Shown here piece by piece: positions 1 through 6,137 of a stretch of 6,234 bases of DNA (its first letter is position 1; every line of letters begins with the position of its first letter). The DNA lies in contig PKVB01000017.1 of NCBI GenBank assembly GCA_003131365.1, positions 65,754 through 71,987 of the forward strand, written 5' to 3'. A program made the position numbers and the translations under genes. The notes beneath the pieces are model-generated. The model did not search any database. It saw only the letters and a program-made list of their open reading frames with translations, and was not told where the DNA came from. This DNA comes from Gemmatimonadota bacterium (GTDB lineage: Bacteria; Gemmatimonadota; Gemmatimonadetes; Gemmatimonadales; Gemmatimonadaceae).

Positions 1-1050
1 ACACGGGCTCGAGCCTCATCAGAGTTCGCGATCAGGAACTTCGAGGCGCTTGCCAAGACCGCCGACGACAGCACTGGGTATCCCGAGATGCTTTCGCTCA
101 ACGCGCTCGCCTATGTGCTGTTCGCCGAAAACTATTGTGGGGCGGTGCCGGTGAGCACGCAGAACGCCGACGGTTCCTTCACTTTCGGCGCCGCCGAGAC
201 TAGGGCCACGCTCCTCGACAGCGCACTCAACAAGACCAACAAGGCACTTGGGATAACGAGCTCGTCCTTGACGGATGAGTTCAAATTCCTCGCGCAGGTA
301 ACCAAGGGTCGTGCGCTGCTGGACAAAGGTGACTACCCCAACGCGGCTGCGGCCGTCGCCGGAGTGCCGACGACGTTCCAATACAACTATCAGCACTCCG
401 CGAGTACAAGCCGTCAGAACAATGGCGACTGGGGTCTCACTGTCAGCGTAGGCCGCTTCGGGGTGGCGGACCGTGAGGGTGGAACTGGGCTTCCCTTCCA
501 GTCCGACGGTGCCGCTGACCCGCGAGTCGCCGATACTCTTGCAAATCGTCCTGGCACCACCAACCCGACCAAGGGTTTCGACGGAGCGACCGACCAATTT
601 GTGCAAATGAAGTATCCTGACCGTGGGTCGCCAGCGACGATCGCCGACGGCATCGAAGCCCGACTGATCGAGGCGGAAGCAACTCTCAAGGCCGGAGACC
701 CGGCAGGCGCACTGACCGCTCTGAATGCGCTGCGGAGCGATGCCGCTGTGCTCGCGTTGCGTGGCTATCCGGCGGGCTCGCTGCCGCCCCTCACGCTGCA
801 GGTGGGAACCACCGCGCAAGTCGATCAACTCTTCAAGGAAAGAGCTTACTGGCTCTTCCTGACGTCGCACCGGCTTGGGGATCTGCGTCGTCTCATCTGG
901 CAGTACGGGCGTACAGCTAACTCCGTATTCCCGATCGGTGCCTACTACAAGGGCGGAAACTACGGTACGGATGTGAATTCGCCGGTCCCGCAACAGGAAC
1001 AGAACAATCCACAGTACGTTGCCGGGTCGTGCAAACAGGACGAACCCTAG
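1..1050 (+). CDS. RagB/SusD-like outer-membrane nutrient-binding protein, C-terminal part (5' end outside window)
   Basis: The frame is open from base 1 to a TAG stop, giving 349 residues with no start, so the gene is cut by the window edge; the ATG at 88 is internal, because the preceding residues (ending NFEALAKTADD) continue the same fold. Family signatures are seen in order: an ALAYVLFAENYC helix near residues 34-45, the HSASTSRQNNGDW segment at about 132-144, VADREGGTGLPF shortly after, a helical GIEARLIEAEATLKAGD at 217-233, FKERAYWLFLTSHRLGDLRR at 278-297, and a C-terminal YYKGGNYGTDVNSPVP followed by EQNN. These match SusD/RagB proteins as found in Gemmatimonadota. Known members are lipid-anchored on the cell surface and cap a SusC-type TonB-dependent channel, binding glycans, peptides or other oligomers. 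The substrate cannot be told from this part. The lipobox and the SusC partner should lie upstream. Family call is firm; ligand unknown. Confidence 0.9.
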   Translation, partial: TRARASSEFAIRNFEALAKTADDSTGYPEMLSLNALAYVLFAENYCGAVPVSTQNADGSFTFGAAETRATLLDSALNKTNKALGITSSSLTDEFKFLAQVTKGRALLDKGDYPNAAAAVAGVPTTFQYNYQHSASTSRQNNGDWGLTVSVGRFGVADREGGTGLPFQSDGAADPRVADTLANRPGTTNPTKGFDGATDQFVQMKYPDRGSPATIADGIEARLIEAEATLKAGDPAGALTALNALRSDAAVLALRGYPAGSLPPLTLQVGTTAQVDQLFKERAYWLFLTSHRLGDLRRLIWQYGRTANSVFPIGAYYKGGNYGTDVNSPVPQQEQNNPQYVAGSCKQDEP

Positions 1051-1072
1051 AGCCTGAACGGCGGGCAAAAGC

Positions 1073-1115
1073 AAAACTCCGCTGCGAGAGAGAATCCTCG
1101 CAGCGGAGTTTTTTT
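1073..1115. terminator. Rho-independent terminator, probably bidirectional, between convergent genes
   Basis: The arms 1073-1088 and 1097-1112 are perfect reverse complements over 16 bp (core ACTCCGCTGCGAG), with an 8-base loop AGAGAATC. On the + strand a run of seven T (1109-1115) overlaps the 3' arm and ends 65 bases after the SusD-like stop. On the - strand the arm ends in TTTT, followed after two bases by TTTT (1067-1070), so the same hairpin can also stop the convergent lipoprotein transcript, whose stop codon is 13 bases away. Confidence 0.93.
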
Positions 1116-1127
1116 GTCCGGTCTCGA

Positions 1128-1580
1128 TCAGTTTATCCCCGAGGCTTCCCAGGTGTGAATGTAGATGACGCCGGCCCCGGCATTCGTTCCCTGAGACACC
1201 GTGCCGCGGATGCCACCCAGCAATTCGACACTCTGGATGGAGCCGGTGGAGAGATCACGCAGAACTGCGAAATCGATGATTCTCGCGCCGTCAACGAGAA
1301 TGAGAGGCGTGTCCGCACCCGCGATTGCAATCGTGCTTCGTCCGCGGCGGGTCCGGACCTCTTTCGGACGGCCGAACTGGTCCTCGGAGAATTCGTATTG
1401 TCGCGCGCGCCTGCGGAGCAAATCCCAGGCGTTGGTGGACGGGGAGCGGGAGATCTCTTCCGCGCTGATGACATCGACGCGGTTGCTGGCGACGTCAGAC
1501 GGAGGCGGTGGTGGGGTGCAGCCAGAGAGGGACACGAGACCAACTGTGCCGGCGAACGCGATCAATCCCAGCTGACGCAT
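1128..1580 (-). CDS. Small lipoprotein consisting of a TonB-dependent receptor plug domain
   Basis: The ATG at 1580 gives 150 residues. It is preferred over an upstream in-frame start at 1649 because it has AAGAGG five bases upstream and begins a clean lipoprotein signal: MRQ, a hydrophobic stretch, then lipobox LSGC with Cys21 as the lipidated residue, followed by a proline-rich linker (23-27). Residues 35-143 resemble the plug domain of SusC/TonB-dependent receptors: VDVISAEEI near 35-43, PLILVDGARI at 92-101, and SIQSVELLGG running into a glycine-rich turn and GVIYIHT at 114-143. In full receptors this domain occludes a 22-strand barrel of several hundred residues, but here the protein ends straight after the plug, so it cannot itself be a channel. 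Location is inferred to be a membrane-anchored periplasmic or outer-membrane lipoprotein. The gene faces the SusD-like gene across a shared terminator and is not in its operon. Possible roles are an accessory or signalling plug partner, or a decayed receptor; the intact signal peptide, ribosome site and stop favour a functional gene. Confidence 0.82.
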   Translation of the reverse strand: MRQLGLIAFAGTVGLVSLSGCTPPPPPSDVASNRVDVISAEEISRSPSTNAWDLLRRRARQYEFSEDQFGRPKEVRTRRGRSTIAIAGADTPLILVDGARIIDFAVLRDLSTGSIQSVELLGGIRGTVSQGTNAGAGVIYIHTWEASGIN

Positions 1581-1585
1581 TCCAG

Positions 1586-1591
1586 CCTCTT
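1586..1591 (-). promoter_or_regulatory. Ribosome binding site deciding the lipoprotein start
   Basis: On the - strand AAGAGG is followed by five bases (CTGGA) and the ATG at 1580. It supports this start over the in-frame ATG at 1649, whose extra 23 residues are arginine- and serine-rich and would precede the signal peptide. Confidence 0.6.
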
Positions 1592-1605
1592 GGGAAGCAG
1601 GAGAA

Positions 1606-1627
1606 GTACTGCGTTCAACGTACTGCG
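1606..1627. repeat. Short direct repeat GTACTGCG, two copies
   Basis: GTACTGCG occurs at 1606-1613 and 1620-1627, 14 bases apart start to start, 26-47 bases upstream of the plug-lipoprotein start codon. The position in the 5' region would suit a regulator binding site, but an 8-base repeat can arise by chance and no promoter hexamers could be fixed around it. Confidence 0.3.
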
Positions 1628-1674
1628 CGGCACGCCGGATTGCCAGCAAAAAACGCTAGGCCTGCAACGGTAAG

Positions 1675-1718
1675 TGACCCGGGTGGGTTTCGAACCCACG
1701 ACCTACGGATTAAAAGTC
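1675..1718 (-). tRNA. tRNA-Lys(TTT) 3' half only, likely attachment-site remnant
   Basis: Read on the - strand, the sequence is a canonical tRNA 3' half: G30-A31, anticodon loop CTTTTAA (1710-1716, anticodon TTT, lysine), 3' anticodon stem TCCGT (1705-1709), variable AGGTC (1700-1704), a perfect T arm GTGGG/TTCGAAA/CCCAC (1683-1699), acceptor strand CCGGGTC (1676-1682) and discriminator A (1675). No CCA is encoded. The 5' half fails: the bases before G30 are CTAT rather than the ACG needed to pair with CGT, and no GACCCGG acceptor strand is found at the right distance. Only a weak GACC match (1749-1752) exists. A cloverleaf cannot form, so it is not a functional tRNA. A break at the anticodon loop is typical of tyrosine-recombinase integration into tRNA genes, where the far junction keeps only the 3' half. 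The reading as an att site is inferred. Confidence 0.8.
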
Positions 1719-1991
1719 ATAGCCAACTCATTAGCCCAGTGCGAATGAGGTCAAATAAGATCGGTTCTCTCAAGGCCTTTGTGCGGTCGAGTCCCTTACG
1801 GTGCAGATGTGATTGACTGTGTTCTGGCGCGGTTGGCACAAAATTCGGCACACGGTATCGCCACACGCGGTTGCTCGGTTTCGGCACAACACATCACAGT
1901 TCGGTACTAGCGCCGTGTGGCTCCCGCGCGGACCTCTTGGTTAACCCCGCACCGGTCAGCCGCCGCGTTTGACCAGGGAATGCCGAGTTTC
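1719..1991. other. Non-coding region between the tRNA half and the cytochrome gene
   Basis: About 270 bases without a credible gene; the open frames crossing it lack ribosome sites or recognisable protein features. It begins where tRNA-Lys similarity stops, holds a fragment GGTCGAGTCCC (1786-1796, + strand) that loosely recalls a tRNA T arm but has no pairing partner, and then the direct repeats described separately. The 3' end of the cytochrome gene lies at the right border. No T-tracted hairpin that could terminate the cytochrome transcript was found. Confidence 0.55.
1833..1889 (+). repeat. Direct repeats of TTCGGCACA type, possible integrase arm sites
   Basis: TTCGGCACA occurs exactly at 1844-1852 and 1880-1888. 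A related TTGGCACAA lies at 1833-1841, and a partial TTCGGTAC at 1900-1907. All are in the same orientation within about 75 bases and lie roughly 115-190 bases from the tRNA-Lys half. Short direct repeats flanking a core site are what tyrosine integrases use as arm-type sites, so the context is suggestive, but this is inference. Confidence 0.45.
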
Positions 1992-3947
1992 TCAGTGCGG
2001 ATTTCGCTGCGGCGAGGGCGGGCCGCCCCGGGCCCTCTGGATTGCCGCAAGCGCGCCCTCCGCCTCGGCCATTCGTGGATCCAGCCGCAGCGCCGCACGG
2101 AACTCCGCTTCCGCCAAATCGAGCTGGCGCCGCTGCGCGAAGAACACGCCGAGCACGAGGTGATTGCCCGGCCGCTCGGCGTTGTAGCGCTGGCTCGAAA
2201 CGAACTCTGCGGCCGCGGCATCGAACGCGCGCCGCTGATCGGCGCTCTTCAGTGAATCGGCAATCGGCGCCAGCAGCCAGGCCGCGCCCTGGCGCACGGC
2301 GCGGGTGCTATCGGCGAGCATCAGCACGCCGAGTGCCAGCCGCTGCGAGACGCCGAAGCTCTCCGCGATCTGCAGCGCCGCGAGGCGAACGAGTGGCCGG
2401 CTATCGTGTGACCACGAGCGTGCCGCCTGCAGCGTGATCGAGCCCGGGTGTTCGGCGAGTCGGCCGAGTGCGGAAGCGCGCACGAACCATGGCTCGGTGG
2501 AGTCATTGGCCACACGGACGAGTGAGTCGTTCGCGCTGGGGTCGTGCCGGTCGTCGGCCGCGAACGCGCCGGCGAAGCGCTGAAATCCCGGCGCCGGACT
2601 GGAATACCAGGCACGGATCTGCGCAGCGGCCCAGCGTGCGTCGCGATTCGTGTGGCACGCGTTGCAGGCGTTCGGGACACCGATGACCGCTGTGAGATCC
2701 GGCCGCGGGATGCGCATGCTGTGATCCTGACGCGGGTCGACCTGCATGTACGTGGTCGCCGGCATGTGGCAGGATGCGCACGTCGCGCCGGGACCGGCGG
2801 CGAGGTGATGATGGTGCGCGGTCGTGTCATACTTCGCCGCGAGGTGGCACTGTGTGCAGACCCGATTGCCGGGGAGGCGCAATTTTGCCGAGTGCGGATC
2901 GTGACAATCGGAGCAGGTCACTCCGAACGCGTACATCTTGCTCTGCAGAAACGAGCCGTAGTTGTAGACCTCGTTCTTCTGCTGACCGTCCGGATGGTAC
3001 AGGTCGGAGATGATGAGCGGGATGTAGTAGTCGAACAAGTGCGCGCCTGCCGTGTAGCCATCGGCGATGTGCACGCGGCGGGCGTGGCACTGGGCACACG
3101 TCTCGATCTCGTGATCGGTGCGGCGCGGCGCGCTGCGATAGGGAATTCCCGACGTCGAATCGGTGGTCCAATGCACGGCACGACGCTCGGTGAGCCGCGC
3201 TTCGAGTCCATCGTCGTGCCAGAAGAGGTGTCGTAACCAGGCGGGATAGCGCCCCCACCGTGCGTGCCGCGAGCCAGGGCCATGACACGCTTCGCACGCC
3301 ACGTTGATTTCGGTGAACAACGTGCGGAACTCATTGGTGCGCTCGTCGTAGCCCTTTCGGAAGGCCGTCGAATGACAGTCGCCGCAATTGGAATTCCAGT
3401 TGTACTGACTCCCCGTCCAGTGGAGCTCGCCCTGTGGTCCGGCGTCGTGGCCAGGCGTGAGCGAGAACCAGCGTTGCCCGCCCTGGACTGCGGGGCGGGC
3501 GTCCCAAGCGACGGTGAGCGCCTGCACACGGCCACCGGTGAGCTCCACGAGATACTGCTGGAGCGGATAGACACCGAACGTCCAGCGGATCTCGTAATCG
3601 TGCAGCGCGCCGTCTTCGCCGTCGGTGTTCACGTAGTAGCGATCGCCGCGGCGGAAGAACGTCGACGTGACGGCGCCGCTCGTGAAGCGCGTGGCGTCGA
3701 ACCGGCCGAGCACCGTGCCAAGCTTGGCCTCCTGCATGGCGGCGGCGTGCTGCGACGATTTCCAGGACGCGTCCTCGGCGGCGTGGCACGAGGCGCACGC
3801 CTTGGCGCCGACGAACTCGGCGCGCGGCGCTTCAGCGGCCTGGGTTGCCTGTTGCCAATGCCGGGCGACGGCGAAGGCCGCCAACGCGATCGCGATCAGG
3901 ACGACGGCGGCCGCCGTGACGACCCAGAAGCGCGTGTTCGATGGCAT
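1992..3947 (-). CDS. Membrane-anchored periplasmic octaheme cytochrome c with HEAT-like and TPR C-terminal region
   Basis: The 651-residue product starts with a short n-region and one hydrophobic segment (about residues 7-27), so it should be exported and probably stays anchored by this helix; no obvious signal peptidase site follows. Eight CXXCH haem c motifs are visible: CASCH 51, CGDCH 188, CEACH 218, CAQCH 284, CSDCH 345, CTQCH 364, CASCH 390 and CNACH 428. The layout, with a CASCH motif followed by a W..S.HA.A segment and then a GPGSRH segment after the third motif, fits the cytochrome c554-like multihaem family. Residues about 474-565 are alanine/leucine-rich helices of HEAT-repeat type, and about 594-628 form a TPR-like unit ending ALRLDP. 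The role is periplasmic electron transfer or reduction; the substrate cannot be assigned, and no CXXCK site of NrfA type is present. The ATG at 3947 was chosen over TTG at 3956; AGGG abuts it, so initiation looks weak. It is divergent from the ester hydrolase gene. Confidence 0.9.
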   Translation of the reverse strand: MPSNTRFWVVTAAAVVLIAIALAAFAVARHWQQATQAAEAPRAEFVGAKACASCHAAEDASWKSSQHAAAMQEAKLGTVLGRFDATRFTSGAVTSTFFRRGDRYYVNTDGEDGALHDYEIRWTFGVYPLQQYLVELTGGRVQALTVAWDARPAVQGGQRWFSLTPGHDAGPQGELHWTGSQYNWNSNCGDCHSTAFRKGYDERTNEFRTLFTEINVACEACHGPGSRHARWGRYPAWLRHLFWHDDGLEARLTERRAVHWTTDSTSGIPYRSAPRRTDHEIETCAQCHARRVHIADGYTAGAHLFDYYIPLIISDLYHPDGQQKNEVYNYGSFLQSKMYAFGVTCSDCHDPHSAKLRLPGNRVCTQCHLAAKYDTTAHHHHLAAGPGATCASCHMPATTYMQVDPRQDHSMRIPRPDLTAVIGVPNACNACHTNRDARWAAAQIRAWYSSPAPGFQRFAGAFAADDRHDPSANDSLVRVANDSTEPWFVRASALGRLAEHPGSITLQAARSWSHDSRPLVRLAALQIAESFGVSQRLALGVLMLADSTRAVRQGAAWLLAPIADSLKSADQRRAFDAAAAEFVSSQRYNAERPGNHLVLGVFFAQRRQLDLAEAEFRAALRLDPRMAEAEGALAAIQRARGGPPSPQRNPH

Positions 3948-4152
3948 CCCTAGCAAGTAATGTGAATCTGTCGCTCGTGACTAGTGTAGCGCCTCATAAG
4001 GCGACACGGCGACAAATCGATAAGCGGCCACATGCTACCCGACGTGTCTGGCGGAACGCGCCACAGCGCCGCAATTTCGCGAATCGATCCGTGCCGTGCG
4101 CGTCACAACTAACGCACGTTCGCGCCCCTTCCACCTTGTCTTGGAGCCGCCC
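3948..4152. promoter_or_regulatory. Divergent intergenic region carrying promoters of the cytochrome and ester hydrolase genes
   Basis: Both flanking genes start outward from this 205-base gap, so both promoters should be here. It is visibly less GC-rich near the cytochrome side (3957-4020). A small perfect inverted repeat CGCCT-CATA-AGGCG lies at 3990-4003 and could be a minor operator or hairpin. For the - strand, TTGTCG (4010-4015) and TACACT (3983-3988) resemble sigma-70 hexamers, but the 21-base spacing is too long, so no promoter is called. No known riboswitch or regulator site was recognised. Confidence 0.5.
4141..4146 (+). promoter_or_regulatory. Ribosome binding site deciding the ester hydrolase start
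   Basis: TTGGAG lies six bases before the GTG at 4153. The in-frame GTG at 4096 has no such site, and starting there would put 19 extra residues, several polar or charged, in front of the signal peptide. Confidence 0.6.
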
Positions 4153-6105
4153 GTGCCCACATTCGCCGCAAATCGTTTTCGCGCGCTCGCCATCGGCCTA
4201 CTGGTCGCCGCGGCACCAGTCGCTTTGCCCGCGCAGGTGACGACGCTGCCGAGCGAGACGCCGGCGAAGCTCGTGCCGACGAACGATGGCTTCGACCACA
4301 CGCGGCGCGACGTCATGATCCCCATGCGCGACGGCGTGAAGCTCCACACCGTCATCCTCGTGCCGAAGGGCGCGAGCCGAGCGCCCATCCTGCTCACGCG
4401 CACGCCGTACAATGCCTCCGACCTGACGACACGCGCGCAGAGTTCGCACCTGGGGCCGATTCTCACCGGATACGACAACGCCACCGATGTCATCGTGGAA
4501 GGTGGCTACATCCGTGTGGTGCAGGACGTGCGAGGCAAGTACGGCTCCGAAGGTGATTACATCATGAACCGACCGTTGCACGGGCCGCAGAACCCCACGA
4601 TGGTCGATCATGCCACCGATACCTATGACACGATCGACTGGTTGGTGAAGAACATCCCCGAGACCAACGGCAAGGTCGGTATTCTCGGCATCTCCTACGA
4701 CGGTTTTCTGCCGTTGATGGCCCTGGTGAACCCGCATCCCGCGCTCAAGGTCGCGGTGCCGATGAACCCGATGGTCGACGGCTGGATGGGTGACGACTGG
4801 TTCCACAACGGCGCCTTCCGCCAGCAGAACATGCCGTACATCTACGAGCAAGACGGGACGCGTGACAATTCGGCAAAGTGGTGGAGCACGCACTACGACG
4901 ACTACGACATGTTTCTGCAGGCGGGCTCGGCAGGCGAGCTTGGGCGGCGGCGCGGGCTCGAGCAGGTCGGCTTCTGGCGCAAAGTGCTCGCGCACCCCGC
5001 ATACGACGCATTCTGGCAGGACCAGGCGATGGACAAGGTGCTCGCGGCGCAGCCACTCAAGGTGCCATTGATGCTCGTCCACAGCCTCTGGGACCAGGAG
5101 GACATCTACGGCGACATCGCCGTCTACAAGGCGCTCGAGCCGAAGGATACGAACAACGACAAGGTCTTCCTCGTCCTCGGCCCGTGGCATCACGGCCAGG
5201 AGATCGAGGACGGCTCATCGTTAGGCGCGCTCAGGTTCGAGAGCAACACGTCGCTCACCTTCCAGCGCGAGGTGCTGCGCCCGTTCCTCGATCACTACCT
5301 GAAAGACGACGCGCCGAAGGCCGACGTCGCGCCCGTGACTGCTTTCGAGACCGGGACCAACACGTGGCGCCGGCTGACGGCGTGGCCAGCCGGGTGCGCA
5401 AGCGGGTGCACCGTGCGCGCAACACCGCTTTATCTGCAGCCGCGCCTCGGGCTGGCCTTCGCTGCGCCTGACGCTGGCGGTCCCGCGTACGACGAGTACG
5501 TCTCCGATCCGGCGAAGCCCGTACCGTTCCGCGCGCGCCCCACGCGCCCCGTCGGCTACGACAACGGCCTGACGTGGCCCGAGTGGCTCGTCGACGACCA
5601 GCGCGAAGCGTCGGGACGCCCCGACGTCCTCGCCTTCACATCGGATGCGCTCGCCGAGCCGGTCAAGATCAGCGGCCAGGCCATCGCCAACCTCGTTGCG
5701 TCGACCGACGGCACCGACGCCGACTGGGTCGTGAAGCTGATCGACGTTTACCCCGACGAGGTCGCCGCGCAGCCCGCGATGGGCGGCTATCAGCTCATGG
5801 TTGCCGCCGACATCTTCCGCGGCCGCTATCGCGAGAGCTTTGAGACGCCGAAGCCGATCGAGGCGAACAAAGCGCTGCCGTATCGGTTCGCGCTGCCGAC
5901 GGCGAACCACGTGTTCCTACCGGGTCACCGCATCATGGTCCAGGTGCAATCGTCGTGGTTCCCGCTCTACGACCGAAATCCGCAGTCGTTCGTGCCAAAC
6001 ATCTTCTGGGCGAAGCCCGCAGACTATCGGAAGGCGGTGCAGCGGATCTATCACGCGCCGGGGCAGACGAGCTACGTGGAGCTGCCGGTGGTCGTTGCGC
6101 GGTGA
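4153..6105 (+). CDS. Secreted alpha-amino acid ester hydrolase (peptidase S15 / CocE-NonD family)
   Basis: From GTG 4153 the product is 650 residues, close to the family's usual length of about 620-670. An N-terminal signal peptide (basic n-region, hydrophobic 10-25, likely cut near ALPAQ) sends it to the periplasm or outside. An alpha/beta-hydrolase domain follows, with nucleophile Ser181 in GISYDG, acid Asp314 in SLWDQED and His347 in GPWHHG. Tyr182 next to the nucleophile would help form the oxyanion hole. Asp215 (GDDW), Glu316 and Asp317 match the carboxylate cluster that binds the substrate's alpha-ammonium group in characterised alpha-amino acid ester hydrolases. Spacings agree with the Xanthomonas enzyme at a constant offset of seven (numbering recalled, not checked). 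A cap region lies in between, and the C-terminal part (about 395-650) is the PepX_C jelly-roll. The reaction is hydrolysis, or acyl transfer, of alpha-amino acid esters and amides, including beta-lactam antibiotics with an alpha-amino side chain in relatives. A glutaryl acylase or cocaine-esterase role is less likely because of the carboxylate cluster. Confidence 0.92.
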   Translation: MPTFAANRFRALAIGLLVAAAPVALPAQVTTLPSETPAKLVPTNDGFDHTRRDVMIPMRDGVKLHTVILVPKGASRAPILLTRTPYNASDLTTRAQSSHLGPILTGYDNATDVIVEGGYIRVVQDVRGKYGSEGDYIMNRPLHGPQNPTMVDHATDTYDTIDWLVKNIPETNGKVGILGISYDGFLPLMALVNPHPALKVAVPMNPMVDGWMGDDWFHNGAFRQQNMPYIYEQDGTRDNSAKWWSTHYDDYDMFLQAGSAGELGRRRGLEQVGFWRKVLAHPAYDAFWQDQAMDKVLAAQPLKVPLMLVHSLWDQEDIYGDIAVYKALEPKDTNNDKVFLVLGPWHHGQEIEDGSSLGALRFESNTSLTFQREVLRPFLDHYLKDDAPKADVAPVTAFETGTNTWRRLTAWPAGCASGCTVRATPLYLQPRLGLAFAAPDAGGPAYDEYVSDPAKPVPFRARPTRPVGYDNGLTWPEWLVDDQREASGRPDVLAFTSDALAEPVKISGQAIANLVASTDGTDADWVVKLIDVYPDEVAAQPAMGGYQLMVAADIFRGRYRESFETPKPIEANKALPYRFALPTANHVFLPGHRIMVQVQSSWFPLYDRNPQSFVPNIFWAKPADYRKAVQRIYHAPGQTSYVELPVVVAR

Positions 6106-6137
6106 GGCCGCGTGCGGCGCCCGGAACCCCGCTTCAG

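Noticed and set aside
19..1074. 351-residue - strand open frame opposite the SusD-like gene
   Set aside because: The + strand frame has clear family signatures throughout. The antisense product is arginine/valine-rich with no recognisable domain and runs through the terminator stem.
1029..1673. 214-residue + strand open frame
   Set aside because: It overlaps the end of the SusD-like gene, runs through the terminator hairpin and is antisense to the plug lipoprotein. No protein features are visible.
1675..1755. A complete tRNA-Lys gene on the - strand
   Set aside because: The 3' half is canonical, but the 5' anticodon strand does not pair with TCCGT without a bulge, the only acceptor candidate (GACCTCA near 1746-1752) pairs for about five bases including a wobble, and the D arm does not fold. 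I call a 3' half only.
1508..1816. 102-residue + strand open frame with the peptide GGFRTHDLRIKSH
   Set aside because: This peptide is the antisense translation of the tRNA-Lys 3' half, a familiar false gene. The frame has no ribosome site and overlaps the lipoprotein gene start.
1992..3947. Assignment of the cytochrome as NrfA nitrite reductase or hydroxylamine oxidoreductase
   Set aside because: There is no CXXCK motif as in typical NrfA, and neither the spacing of the haem motifs nor the HEAT/TPR tail fits either enzyme.
2544..3953. Two + strand open frames of about 230 residues opposite the cytochrome
   Set aside because: The - strand frame holds eight CXXCH motifs and a membrane anchor over its full length, so the + strand frames are shadows.
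3983..4015. Sigma-70-like promoter TTGTCG / TACACT for the cytochrome gene
   Set aside because: The spacing is 21 bases instead of 16-18, and no second supporting element is present.
4198..5193. 331-residue - strand open frame opposite the ester hydrolase
   Set aside because: It lies wholly inside the ester hydrolase gene, whose catalytic motifs are intact. The product is valine/histidine/arginine-rich, as expected from antisense of a GC-rich gene.
6107..6118. Hairpin GCCGC-GT-GCGGC just after the ester hydrolase stop as a terminator
   Set aside because: The stem is only five bp with a two-base loop and no T tract follows.
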